From Methanosarcina baikalica (lineage in GTDB: Archaea > Halobacteriota > Methanosarcinia > Methanosarcinales > Methanosarcinaceae): a stretch of DNA of 64,000 nt. Below the pieces are notes generated by a model that was given only the letters and a program-made list of their open reading frames with translations, was not told the origin of the DNA and searched no databases. Shown one piece after another: positions 54,754 to 63,945 of the stretch (positions are counted from its first letter, which is position 1; every line of letters starts with the position of its first letter). The DNA is taken from NCBI RefSeq assembly GCF_031461075.1, contig NZ_JAVKPK010000006.1, positions 1 to 64,000 of the forward strand, in the 5' to 3' direction. The position numbers were made by a program, and so were the translations under genes.

Positions 54754-55332
54754 TTATTTCCTGTCAAAGAAAATATTTTTCCCTGTTATACTCAACGGAA
54801 TTCCGAAAATAACATCCGCATCCAGCAAGCCAGAAACCCTTGCAGCTGCACCAACTGAGTACATGACCCTGTTGTCAACGCAGCAGTCCTTGGCTTTTGC
54901 AGCGGCTGCGCCAACAGCTATTCCTAGGTCTACATATTTGAGCATACAGTTCGGACCCTTGAAATCTACCTCTACTTTCTGCCGGTTCAGCATCTCAGTA
55001 CAGGTTTCAAAGCCACAGGCTCCGCAGTTCAGGCCTGCAGCCCCGCTGGTTTTAACGCCTATAAGTACAGCAGCCACGGCATTTCGGAGATTTACAGCGT
55101 CTCTTTTCAGAAAAACGAAGCCTGCCCCTTTTTTATCTGCCAGCTTTTCCATAGCCGAGGCAAGGACTTCAATGTCTTCTTTTTCGGCAAGGGCAGTTAT
55201 TACATCATCTATTCCTTTGGCTTTCGGGGCAGTCCGTGCAGCCAGAAGGATAGTCTGTGCAAGTGTTTCAAGCACTTCGGATTCAGGATTGAGGATCATA
55301 CCAGCCAATTGGAACTGTATGAGCTTAAGCAT
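54754..55332 (-). CDS. DUF2148 ferredoxin-like protein
   Basis: DUF2148 proteins are Fe-S proteins with the signature NCGACGFETC (residues about 103-112) plus further Cys in GPNCML and DCCVDNR. The N-terminal TAPKAKGIDDV is also conserved. The listed start is ATG 55332; the Met at 55299 (MILNPESEVLETLA) fits family length better, but neither has a strong ribosome site. It lies 24 bp after the beta-CASP gene on the same strand, so co-transcription is likely. Function as an electron carrier is inferred. Confidence 0.88.
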   Translation of the reverse strand: MLKLIQFQLAGMILNPESEVLETLAQTILLAARTAPKAKGIDDVITALAEKEDIEVLASAMEKLADKKGAGFVFLKRDAVNLRNAVAAVLIGVKTSGAAGLNCGACGFETCTEMLNRQKVEVDFKGPNCMLKYVDLGIAVGAAAAKAKDCCVDNRVMYSVGAAARVSGLLDADVIFGIPLSITGKNIFFDRK

Positions 55333-55356
55333 TTCGCAGGCTTCTGAAAAAGCTGC

Positions 55357-56616
55357 TTATTTTTTTTCTTCTTTAAAGGCAAATAATTCCCCGTTTGCAG
55401 GTGCATATGCATCCACGCCGATTTCCTCTGAAATCCACTGCGCGAAGATTTCGGTTTTGTCTCCATGCATGACAAAGACCCTTTCAGTACCTTTCCTGCA
55501 TAAATATTTTACAAGTTTTTTGAGTTCACTATCTCCACTGTGAGCGGAAAAGTCGTACTGCTCTATTCTGGGCTTGAGGGTGAGGACAGCTCCATCTGTT
55601 TCGATTACTCCGTGCTTTAAGGCCAGCCGACCGTTTGTGCCTTCGACCTGGTAGCCTGTGAGCAGGATTTTTGATTTCGGGTCTTTGTAAAGCCGGCTCA
55701 GATAATGGAGTGCCGGTCCCCCGTTTAGCATTCCGGCTGTAGTGACAATGACTGAAGGCTCTTTAAGGATAGAATCCCGCTGCCTGTCTTTTACGGAAAT
55801 TGCACGTCCGAAAGCCCTATCCAGAAGTTCCGGATTTCTCAGGTACTCAGGATATTTTTGGAGGATTTTGTACACATCCCTGCCCATGCCGTCCACATAA
55901 GCCCTGATTCCGTGAGCGTCAAGAAGCATAAGCATCTCCTGGGTCCTGCCTATTGCAAAGGCAGGGATAAGGGCAGTGCCACCCCTATCCAGAGTCTCCA
56001 GGACAGATTCGATAAACCTTTCTTCGGTTTCTTTTCGCGGGATATGGTCTTCCCCGAAATATGTGCTCTCGAGCACCAGCGTGCCTGTTTTGGGAAATTT
56101 GGCTGCTCCGGGCACAAGCCTCGTTTCCTCAAGATTAAAATCTCCGGTATAGAACAGGCTTTCTCCGGATTCGGATTCCAGAAGGATTCCAGACGCTCCG
56201 GGAATATGGCCCGCATTATAGAAGCAAGCCCTGTAGCCATGGGTCTTGAAGGTCTCACCGTAATCCATAGTTCTTGTTCTTTGGCTAAGCTTCTGCAGGT
56301 CTTCAGGGTCAAAAGGGGCTACACCTGACAATGTGCTCTCTGCGAGTTTGAGGGTATCTCTCCCTAGAAGAGAAGTAAACTCTGCAGTCGGCGGGGTCAT
56401 GAAAACATCAGGGTCCAGGTACATAAGGTTAGGCACAGCTCCGCAATGGTCAAGGTGCCCGTGCGAGACAAGCACTGCTTTCGGCTCCATGCCATTAAGA
56501 GGATATTCTGAAGGATCTCCTGCTTTTATACCATAATCGAGCAGAATTTCCCCATTTACAAGCAAACCCGAACGTCCGACTTCCCTGCATCCGCCTTTAA
56601 AGGCAAGCTCCAGAAT
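55357..56616 (-). CDS. Beta-CASP metallo-beta-lactamase-fold nuclease
   Basis: This RNA-processing nuclease-type protein has motif 2 HGHLDHCG, a later NAGHIPGASG, FYTGDFN, the beta-CASP cap, and terminal DFSAHSGD and VMHGD histidines. Standard-codon starts (TTG 56565) would remove the conserved first strands LAFKGGCREVGRSGLLV. The frame upstream is open to a TAA at the ribosome site, with GGAG 5 nt before ATT (56614-56616) and 8 nt before CTG (56611-56613). A non-canonical start is therefore likely. About 419 residues. It is related to archaeal CPSF-like/RNase J-type enzymes without KH domains. Followed by DUF2148. Confidence 0.88.
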   Translation of the reverse strand: MLELAFKGGCREVGRSGLLVNGEILLDYGIKAGDPSEYPLNGMEPKAVLVSHGHLDHCGAVPNLMYLDPDVFMTPPTAEFTSLLGRDTLKLAESTLSGVAPFDPEDLQKLSQRTRTMDYGETFKTHGYRACFYNAGHIPGASGILLESESGESLFYTGDFNLEETRLVPGAAKFPKTGTLVLESTYFGEDHIPRKETEERFIESVLETLDRGGTALIPAFAIGRTQEMLMLLDAHGIRAYVDGMGRDVYKILQKYPEYLRNPELLDRAFGRAISVKDRQRDSILKEPSVIVTTAGMLNGGPALHYLSRLYKDPKSKILLTGYQVEGTNGRLALKHGVIETDGAVLTLKPRIEQYDFSAHSGDSELKKLVKYLCRKGTERVFVMHGDKTEIFAQWISEEIGVDAYAPANGELFAFKEEKK

Positions 56617-57355
56617 AAAAACTCCTTAAAATCTATTAAAATCTTACTATAATATTCGCTATGATATTTGTTAAATACTTCTGTGAGCACAGACAGCCAG
56701 AAATTTCTTCAACGTCTAAATACTCTCTACAGACTACCTGAATACTCGCAGTAGACCAATAGTATTAAGCCAAGAGATAAATCTAAAAATATATTGGCAG
56801 ACTTTAAATTAATCATCCTTTATTTTTCTCAAAGCTGTGATATTCTGGTTTAAGGAATAATATCAGAAAAGGTTTTGATAGTATGGAAACTGTCTCAATA
56901 AACAATTAAAATTCGGTAAAATAATATATTAAGTTAAATTACATATATTGTTATGAATGATGAAAAATTTATAACAGCGCTCTCTGAACTAATAAACGGT
57001 CGACATAAAAATCCATTCAATTTTTCTATTGATATCGTTTTTTTCAGAACTTTTGAAATTCAATTTAAATCAAAAATTACTAAATGTTAACCATAACACA
57101 ATTAATATATATTTACAATAAATGAGCTAAATGACAAATAATGTTAGATATATAGTCCGTATGATACTGGTTTTTAAGTGGACCTGCAAAAAATAACATT
57201 TAAGGATATTTAAATGTTAGAATGTGCTTGTTGCCGAATGTAGGTTATATGATAAAGATCGTATAGAAATTGTACGCTTTCAAATGTTTGCAGAAAGTAT
57301 TTTAAAAACTAGTGCTGTGATTCCAAAGTATGTCATAAAACCTTGGTTTTTTATT
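56617..57355. other. Intergenic region with short ORFs
   Basis: A 45-codon frame at about 56954-57091 (MNDEKFITALSELINGRHKN) and a GTG frame at 57224-57463 that runs into the hairpin element are both weak. They may be truncated genes. Nothing is recognised. Confidence 0.35.
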
Positions 57356-57555
57356 TCAGTCGAATACCCCGCTAGCTTGCTGCGGGGATGGAAAACTTCC
57401 CCGGTAACCGTTGATGATAATATTATTTATCAATCCCATTTTTCGATTGTTAACTTCTGCTAGAACTAAACCTATTAGGTTTATTGTCTTCTTTTACGGA
57501 ATTTCGAGCGGTGGCGCGAACATACCCCGTTGCTTGCAGCGGGGTGCGCCAGCGC
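57356..57555 (-). mobile_element. Hairpin-ended non-autonomous element (IS200/IS605-like), copy B
   Basis: Inverted copy of the 29668 element, with the same right-end stem (GCGGGG/CCCCGC) and left-end ACCCCG...CGGGGT hairpin. About 90% identical over ~200 bp. Both copies have AATCAAA on the left flank, possibly a target preference. Confidence 0.65.
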
Positions 57556-57565
57556 AAATTTGATT

Positions 57566-57969
57566 AAGAGCCTATCCGAAAAGTACACAATAATATAGTT
57601 GCAAAGTTACAATATGTCGCAACATTTTCCTTATAAACTTTTACCAATCTGCTTTTTGTTTAAAAAAGAGACTATAGATTCAGTTAGATTTATGTAGACC
57701 ATCAAACATTGCAGTTCCGATTGCAATTCCTGTACCTACCCCAAGTCCAATTTTTACACCGTTCATTAAATCATGCGATAAGTATCCCAATAATGTACAT
57801 GTGACGAGTGCTATAATGAAATTTAAAAATACTTTTTTTACCTGAGACTTCTTCATGTTCATCACTCAAAAAACTATAATATGATAGTTAATTAAATCTT
57901 GCTTTAGGTCACTTATTACAAACATGATTTTGAAAACAGTAGTCATAACACTTTTCGGATAGGTTCTAA
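57566..57969. mobile_element. 404-bp inverted-repeat element carrying a small ORF
   Basis: The ends AAGAGCCTATCCGAAAAGT and ACTTTTCGGATAGGTTCTAA are inverted repeats of the same family as 28543-28677. Unlike that empty copy, it encloses a 61-codon ORF. The left end directly abuts the hairpin element. Confidence 0.7.
57680..57865 (-). CDS. Small glycine-zipper membrane protein inside the element
   Basis: The 61-residue product starts at GTG/ATG near 57865 (MNMKKSQVKKVFLNFIIALV). It has two hydrophobic segments, the second glycine-rich (GVKIGLGVGTGIAIGTAMF). No family is recognised. It is wholly enclosed by matching inverted repeats, so it may be a passenger gene. A toxin-like or transport-accessory role cannot be told from sequence. 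Confidence 0.5.
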   Translation of the reverse strand: MMNMKKSQVKKVFLNFIIALVTCTLLGYLSHDLMNGVKIGLGVGTGIAIGTAMFDGLHKSN

Positions 57970-57980
57970 GTCAACATTCA

Positions 57981-58112
57981 TTATTTGGACTTTTTATCGT
58001 TCTTAGGTACTTCCTTTTTCTGATTTGTAAATTGATGTCGTTGTTCAGTGTCACTTGATCCTTTCCAGACTCTTTTATCTTTGCCAGAAAAATTACTTCC
58101 TCCATCTGCCAT
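57981..58112 (-). CDS. Basic 43-residue protein
   Basis: An ATG at 58110-58112 follows AAGAGGATATT; the 43-codon frame begins MADGGSNFSGKDKRVWKGSS and ends with a lysine-rich tail. It lies 10 bp downstream of the frameshifted membrane protein, in the same direction, so they may be co-transcribed. No family is recognised. Confidence 0.5.
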   Translation of the reverse strand: MADGGSNFSGKDKRVWKGSSDTEQRHQFTNQKKEVPKNDKKSK

Positions 58113-58121
58113 AATATCCTC

Positions 58122-58669
58122 TTATTTCAATATACTTAACAACAGAATAAAGTAAACTATTAACACAAGTACACTTATCATAAATAGTAAGTATGACCTA
58201 TTTAACCATTCAGCAATCTGCCTATTTTGATCACGATTTTTGACAATATTGCCTGTAATATCTTCGGTCATCTTTTTATACATTTCCTTTTTTGTTGTTT
58301 GTTGTCTGTACAATATTTAGTAAAATCATCGGCTCTCAAAAACCACCAATCTCTAACATTGAGAGCTATTAATCCGCATAAAATAGATGATGTAAAAAAT
58401 ACCAATATTAACAAAATCAAAATAAGCAAAAATGTAGCAGAGAATATTTTTTCTTTAGTTACAGCATCAGCAGATGCTATTAGTGTAGATAAAGAAGCTA
58501 CAGTTAAACTAAAAATTACACCCACAAAACCAACAATACCAGTCGCTTTATTTTCAATATCACGAGTTTTTTGCCACTCGGTATTGCACATATCAACTAC
58601 TGACTCATATATTAGCTTTTCACACTCTTCATCACTTTGATTAATATCACTTCGAGATATTACGCACAT
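58122..58669 (-). pseudogene. Three-TM membrane protein split by a frameshift
   Basis: Frame 1 from 58669 gives 133 residues: helical N terminus, two TM segments (IVGFVGVIFSLTVASLSTLI; FLLILILLILVFFTSSILCG) and WWFLRADDFTKYC. It then runs into TGA. The next frame (58313-58122) continues naturally with EMYKKMTEDITGNIVKNRDQ and a third TM (FMISVLVLIVYFILLLSI). The switch lies in a six-A run (CAACAAAAAAGG) near 58290; adding one A restores one protein of about 185 residues. Either a real frameshift or slippage/sequencing error. No family assigned; the layout resembles small effector-associated membrane proteins. Confidence 0.6.
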
Positions 58670-58793
58670 TGTTTTATTCCTGGTAGTTGGTGTGTTATAG
58701 CTAGATTATAGCAAATATTACTAATAACAAATTTAATATGTAAAATAGTATTAAACTTGTATATAAAATAGATGACAGTAGCCAATTATATCC

Positions 58794-58963
58794 TAGTGCA
58801 TCGATTCCATATATCCTCAATAAACCACGGATAAACACAGATTAAAACAGATGGTTTCAATTCGTGTTTATCCGTGCTCATCTGTAGTTTTTATGGGAAA
58901 CTCACTGATCAGTGTTGATTTCAAAGTCCAGTTTTATTTCCATAATTTGGAATCGATGCACTA
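58794..58963. mobile_element. IS630-type non-autonomous element (170 bp)
   Basis: The ends TAGTGCATCGATTCCA are perfect 16-bp inverted repeats sharing the first 14 bp with the 11207 element. The interior holds an inner inverted repeat (ACGGATAAACAC/GTGTTTATCCGT) and no transposase remnant. Confidence 0.75.
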
Positions 58964-59040
58964 GGTATGGTGAATAAGGTTGTACGGGTCAGAATAAGAT
59001 TCAACTTTACAACTGGTTATATTTTTAACTAAAGTACCAA
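58963..59040 (+). repeat. Direct repeat left of the amine oxidase gene
   Basis: Begins TAGGTATGGTGAATAAGGTT and ends TATATTTTTAACTAAAGTAC. About 80% identical to 60916-60998 in the same orientation; the pair brackets the amine oxidase gene. Confidence 0.75.
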
Positions 59041-59276
59041 TACTCGGACCCAAAAAGCTGCAAGGTTAGGAGTCCATAAGAACTATAAATAATGCATAGC
59101 TAAATTAAAAACAATCAACCAGAACCAAAAAATAAGTGTCACTTATTCTACTGCAGGAGACGCATTCATCATATCGAGAAAGATAGAACGAGAAAGACAG
59201 AGGCCATTTTCTATATTTATCACCATAGAACGGTCACTTTCAAGCTGGAAATTACATTTGACCTGCAAAAAAAGGG

Positions 59277-60824
59277 ATGAACTGTTTAAAAGAATATTGG
59301 GAGAGGGGGAGAGATAGAGTGCCTGATATCATTAATTCTGATACAGTCATAGTCGGGGGAGGCATCACAGGTCTTTACACCTGCTATAAACTAAAACAAT
59401 TAAAAGGCACTAACCATACCATTTCTCTATTTGAAGCTGCAGGTCGCTTTGGAGGCCGAATTGAGACTGTAGAAATGGGCGGGTTTTTAGCCGAATATGG
59501 ACCTATGCGGTTTGAGAAGCTTGCACAGCCTCTACTCATGGAGCTTATAGCTGAACTTGGTCTGGAGACGAACTTCTTCGTTCCCTATACAGCGGCAAAT
59601 GACCCTGATTCTCTTTTTGATTTAACTTATGATGAATCTGGAGGTAAGCGCTCTGGAAGTAAATTGACAACACTTGAGCTTTTAAAACTGGGCATTCTGC
59701 GTCTGTTAAATGCAAGCGACGGAGATATGGACGACCCTGATGACCCCAGGAATCGGGCCTGGTGGGCTACTCTTGACGAGGAATACTACAGCTATGTGCG
59801 TAATAAGGCGAGCTACAATGGAAAATATCTCTACGAGATGGGCTTCTGGAATGCACTCAGTCTTGTTCTTAGCCACCGTGCAGTGAATAAGATCATTCAT
59901 TGTGGAACTTTTTACCATGTTATTCATTTTAACCCGAATGCAGCAGAGTGGGTTATTTTCTGGCTGCGCGGACTGCATCCGGATGATGGACTGGTTGGCA
60001 TAAAACAGGGTACTGGATCCCTTGTTCAGGAGTTAGTCCATAGATTAGACTCCAGATCTGAACTTTCGGTCTCGTTGCATCTTAATCACAGGTTAACGGC
60101 CCTTTTTCCCCAGCCTGACGGGAGGGTTTTACTCGAGTTCAAGACTGACAATACAACAGTTAAGGTACTGGCAAAGCGGGTAGTTCTGGCATTACCTCGT
60201 TGTCCTCTGATGCAACTTCGTCCTCTATTACCTGAACATATTGGAGAACTGGTAGATTCTGTAATTCCCATTCCGCTGGTAAAATGTTTCTTTGTTAATG
60301 AGAGTCCCTGGTGGAATGAATTCACGCCTCCACAGACACGAGCTTCATCTACTCCAGCAAGAGAAATTCATTACGCCTTTAGAAAGGATGGAAGCAGTAA
60401 ACGTGGAATTGTAATGGTTTATGGTGACCCGCCCAGTATGCGCTACTGGACGCCATTTGTACAACAACAGGAACATCTAAAGGCAGAATTAAATCTCGAT
60501 AAACGTCTTGTTGAGGGTTACCTTCAGTATTTACGATCAAATCCTGACAATACAGATATTAAAGAAATAAGAGAAGAGGCTGAACTAATAAGTTGTTTCG
60601 GCATAAGAGATTGGAGCCGTGAGCCTTTTGAGGCGGGTTGTCATATTTGGAAAGCTGGCGTCCGTGCTGAAGAGGCAATAAAAGAGTTAACAGCATTCTC
60701 ATTACAGGATTCACCACTATCAAATAAAAATATCCATATATGTGGTGAGGCTTACTCGGATTTCCAGGGTTTTATCGAAGGTGGTTTGCGCACAGCCCTG
60801 CGAGTTGTAAAGCAAATTCTTTGA
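59277..60824 (+). CDS. FAD-dependent amine oxidase
   Basis: The 515-residue flavin monoamine/L-amino-acid oxidase-type enzyme has the dinucleotide-binding motif TVIVGGGITGLYTCYKL near residue 22, the following RFGGRIETV, and the C-terminal FAD-contact ICGEAYSDFQGFIEGGLRTA. It would oxidise an amine or amino acid with O2, which is unusual for an anaerobe, so substrate and acceptor are open. ATG 59277 has a weak site; GTG at 59319 follows GGGGGAGAG and would give 501 residues. No signal peptide. Flanked by ~80-bp direct repeats, so the gene may have been inserted. Confidence 0.88.
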   Translation: MNCLKEYWERGRDRVPDIINSDTVIVGGGITGLYTCYKLKQLKGTNHTISLFEAAGRFGGRIETVEMGGFLAEYGPMRFEKLAQPLLMELIAELGLETNFFVPYTAANDPDSLFDLTYDESGGKRSGSKLTTLELLKLGILRLLNASDGDMDDPDDPRNRAWWATLDEEYYSYVRNKASYNGKYLYEMGFWNALSLVLSHRAVNKIIHCGTFYHVIHFNPNAAEWVIFWLRGLHPDDGLVGIKQGTGSLVQELVHRLDSRSELSVSLHLNHRLTALFPQPDGRVLLEFKTDNTTVKVLAKRVVLALPRCPLMQLRPLLPEHIGELVDSVIPIPLVKCFFVNESPWWNEFTPPQTRASSTPAREIHYAFRKDGSSKRGIVMVYGDPPSMRYWTPFVQQQEHLKAELNLDKRLVEGYLQYLRSNPDNTDIKEIREEAELISCFGIRDWSREPFEAGCHIWKAGVRAEEAIKELTAFSLQDSPLSNKNIHICGEAYSDFQGFIEGGLRTALRVVKQIL

Positions 60825-60915
60825 ATTTAGAAATAATTTCCGGGCTTTGTAGAGACGTTCTTTTTTCTCTCTTCTGGTAAAGACCGTTCGACGAAGAAGG
60901 ACGTTACAGGAACAG

Positions 60916-60998
60916 TTAGGTATGGGGAATAAGGTTAATAAGGGCCAGAATTTAGATTCAAATTTCTAACCGGCTATATTTTTAACTAAAAGTACCAG
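60916..60998 (+). repeat. Direct repeat right of the amine oxidase gene
   Basis: Begins TTAGGTATGGGGAATAAGGT and ends TATATTTTTAACTAAAAGTA; same orientation as 58963-59040. Confidence 0.75.
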
Positions 60999-61171
60999 TT
61001 AGGTGATGGTCGACAGCCAAATACTATCATACTCCGGTCTCATACTCTGATTTCAGACCCTGATTTTGTTCTCTTCAGGGAGTTCTTCAAAGCCCGAGAA
61101 GAATTTAGGGTTTTAAGGCGAGCTCTAAAAACAGGCAAAAATAAAAAAGCCGACATGAGTGAAGACTATTT

Positions 61172-63427
61172 TCATGCGTCCTCAACTGTGCCGTTGCATG
61201 AGACCTGCCAGTTTTTAACCTTCTTTACACTAATTTTTATGATTTTTGCAAGTTCTATAGGATCAGCTTCTGCGAGGGCTTCTACACTTGTAATCCCGGC
61301 TTCCTCGAGTTTTCCTGCAGTGGCTTTTCCCACGCCTTCGAGATCCTTGATGGATTTCGGTCTTTCCTTTTTAGGCTGTAGCGCCTGCTCTTGCTGCTGA
61401 GTCTTCTGCCACTCAATAAAATTGCATTGCGGGCAGCCAAGATCCCAGGCTCTTTTTCCCTGATTGATTATGCGGATATGGTGCATCCCGTGCGCTTCAC
61501 AGGACTTGTCAGTAACTATAATCTGCCCACTTTTTGGAAGAGGCAGGGAGAAGGTACAATTTGGATAGTTATTGCAGCCTATAAAACGGCCTCCCCTCTT
61601 CGAACGCCGGATCATAAGTTCGTTTCCGCATAAGGAGCATGTGCCTATGATTTTATCTTCCCTGAGGCCTGCTTGCAGGGATTCTATGATTCTTTCCCGG
61701 TTTTTGTCGAGTTCGGTGAATACCTGTTTAAGCATTTCCCTCGATTCTTCAAGAACAGCAACCTCTTTGACCCTGCCCTCTGCAATTCGGTCCATATTTT
61801 CTTCGAGCAGCTTTGTCATGTCCGGTTTTGTGATAGTCGGGGAATATTTCTCAAGGGTATCCATTACTGCAAAAGAGGTATTTGTGGGCTGAATCGGATT
61901 TCCGTGGATATAAGCCCGGGAATAGAGCTTGCTGATAATCTCGTGCCTGGTTGCTTTTGTCCCGAGCCCGAGCTCTTCCATGATATTAATAAGCCTTCCC
62001 TGTCCGTAACGGCCCGGAGGCTGGGTTTCTTTATCCAGCATCTCTTTATTTATTACTTCCAGAGAATCTCCTTCCCTGAGTTCCGGAAACAGCCTGTCTT
62101 CAGGAGCGTTGTAAGGATAGTACCATCTCCAGCCAGGCTCTACAAGCCTTGCTCCGCTTGCCCGGAATTCTTCCCCCTCTATATCAAGTCTCAAACGCAT
62201 GGTTTCCCATTCGCTTGGCCCGGCAAAGGTTGCAAAAAAGCGCCTGACCACAAGTTCGTAAACTTTCCATTCTTCCTCTTTTAAGTCAGCATTTTTTGCA
62301 AGAGAGGCAGGATAGATAGGAGGGTGGTCAGTGGTTTCCTTTTTTCCGCGAGTAGGAACAAGTTCTGTTTTTTCAAGTAGGGCATTTGCGTACTCTTTAA
62401 AAGGACCCTCCTTGAAAATCTCGATCTGTGCCCTCAGGTCCAGGGTATCGGGATAAACCGTATTGTCAGTCCTGGGATACGAGATATAACCGTTCGTATA
62501 GAGAGATTCGGCTATGCGCATGGCGTTTGAGGGACTGAGCCCTATTGCATTTGCTGCGCTGATAAAACCTGTAGTACTAAATGGGATAGGAGGTTGGTCG
62601 GTTTTGTTTCCTTTTTCTATTTCCTTTAATTCTGCTTGTTTTCCCAGTTTTTCGAACGCTTTTGTTGCTTCTTCTTTGTCCAGAAAGCGCCGGGTCGAAT
62701 GCTGGGCTGAAAAAATTTCCCCTTCTGCGTTTTTAAGTTCAGTCTGGATCTCCCAGTAGGGGGTTGGAACAAAAATATTCCGTTCTTTTTCCTTGTCAAC
62801 AATAAGAGAGAGAGTTGGCGACTGTACTCTCCCTACTGAAAGAAACATTTTCCCAAGCCTGCCTGCTGCAAGGGAAATGTAACGGGTAAGGGCTGCGCCC
62901 CAGACAAGGTCAATTACCTGCCTGGAATGGCCGGCATCTGCGAGATTAAAATCAACGTCTGTTGGGTTTGAAAATGCAACTTCTATCGCTTTCGGGATAA
63001 TTGCACTATAGCGAACCCGGTCAAAAGGAGCATCAGGATTCACCTTTTTTATGATATTTAGAGCTTCGACTCCAATTAGTTCCCCTTCCCTGTCATAGTC
63101 AGTTGCAATCGTGACCCTGCTTGCTTCTTTTCCCAGGCTTTTAAGGGCAGTTACTATTTTCCGGTTGATGGGAGTTGTTATGATATCGGCGTCGATAAGG
63201 GCTTTAGCATCCACTTTCTGCCAGTTGTTGTACTCTTTGGGAAAATCAATCCCTACAATATGGCCTGAAAGCCCTACAACCGCAGTTTCCTGCCTATTCT
63301 CATCAGATCCGATCTCATACCGGTATACGTCCACTCCGCTGACTCTGTCCTTCTTCGGGTTTTTTGGAGCCAGAATAGCAGCTATCCTCCTTGCTGCTAT
63401 ATTTTTTTCAGTTACGATAAGGTGCAT
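61172..63427 (-). CDS. topA: DNA topoisomerase I (type IA)
   Basis: The enzyme relaxes negative supercoils through a 5'-phosphotyrosine intermediate. The 751-residue protein has the N-terminal TOPRIM (LIVTEKNIAARRIAAIL ... ATDYDREGELIG), the catalytic Tyr in GYISYPRTDNTVYP near residue 312, and an LGLGTKATRHEI motif. Zinc ribbons follow (CSLCGNELMIRRSKRGG ... CNNYPNC; CPQCNF), with a C-terminal helix-hairpin-helix region (IKDLEGVGKATAGKLEEAGI). Start ATG 63427, complete; no transferred-gene signs. Core housekeeping gene. Confidence 0.97.
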   Translation of the reverse strand: MHLIVTEKNIAARRIAAILAPKNPKKDRVSGVDVYRYEIGSDENRQETAVVGLSGHIVGIDFPKEYNNWQKVDAKALIDADIITTPINRKIVTALKSLGKEASRVTIATDYDREGELIGVEALNIIKKVNPDAPFDRVRYSAIIPKAIEVAFSNPTDVDFNLADAGHSRQVIDLVWGAALTRYISLAAGRLGKMFLSVGRVQSPTLSLIVDKEKERNIFVPTPYWEIQTELKNAEGEIFSAQHSTRRFLDKEEATKAFEKLGKQAELKEIEKGNKTDQPPIPFSTTGFISAANAIGLSPSNAMRIAESLYTNGYISYPRTDNTVYPDTLDLRAQIEIFKEGPFKEYANALLEKTELVPTRGKKETTDHPPIYPASLAKNADLKEEEWKVYELVVRRFFATFAGPSEWETMRLRLDIEGEEFRASGARLVEPGWRWYYPYNAPEDRLFPELREGDSLEVINKEMLDKETQPPGRYGQGRLINIMEELGLGTKATRHEIISKLYSRAYIHGNPIQPTNTSFAVMDTLEKYSPTITKPDMTKLLEENMDRIAEGRVKEVAVLEESREMLKQVFTELDKNRERIIESLQAGLREDKIIGTCSLCGNELMIRRSKRGGRFIGCNNYPNCTFSLPLPKSGQIIVTDKSCEAHGMHHIRIINQGKRAWDLGCPQCNFIEWQKTQQQEQALQPKKERPKSIKDLEGVGKATAGKLEEAGITSVEALAEADPIELAKIIKISVKKVKNWQVSCNGTVEDA

Positions 63428-63945
63428 TTAAAACTCCGATAAATTCTTTCTAAATTCTATGGAGGAATACCAGCGTACCCCGCATTCCTGCCAGCTTAAG
63501 TTAAGCGCGGCTCTTATTTCTTGAAGTTTCTTTTTGCGATATAAATTTTTGGATCGAATCTCAAAATGTACTGTCATCCGTAACTAAAATTAGGTTCAGA
63601 TATCTTCATCTGACCTTTTTTCTCTCTTTATCAAAGTCTTTATTCATTTTCGTTTCAGTTGTTCACGTTATTTTAAATCAGCTTGAAAGCAAGCTTTGCA
63701 GCTTCTTCAGGAATTTTTTACGTGTGAGAGCCTGCGACCCATTTTGATTCGAGTACAATCACAGGTGCTTCCATCTTCAGACCAGGCGCTATTCCCGAAA
63801 GAGTCCCGTCTCTCCATTAACCGAAATTAAAGCATCCGAGGATTGGGGTATAAAAGCATTTTTGGCGTGTCCCATTTCATAGGGAAATGGACATTCTATG
63901 TCGCAGTTTACTAGATCTTAAATCGATTAATATGAATGTGTATTC
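63428..63945. other. Intergenic region with possible coding remnant
   Basis: On the minus strand near 63665-63800 the frame KMEAPVIVLESKWVAGSHT, then after a stop KIPEEAAKLAFKLI, looks like the C terminus of a gene with an in-frame stop. Not assigned. Confidence 0.3.

Noticed and set aside
57224..57463. 79-codon GTG ORF
   Set aside because: Its second half is hairpin-element sequence and its start lacks a ribosome site; most likely accidental.
58240..58310. Programmed -1 frameshift site
   Set aside because: The A-run is not in the phase of a standard slippery heptamer for the zero frame; a simple one-base deletion explains it.
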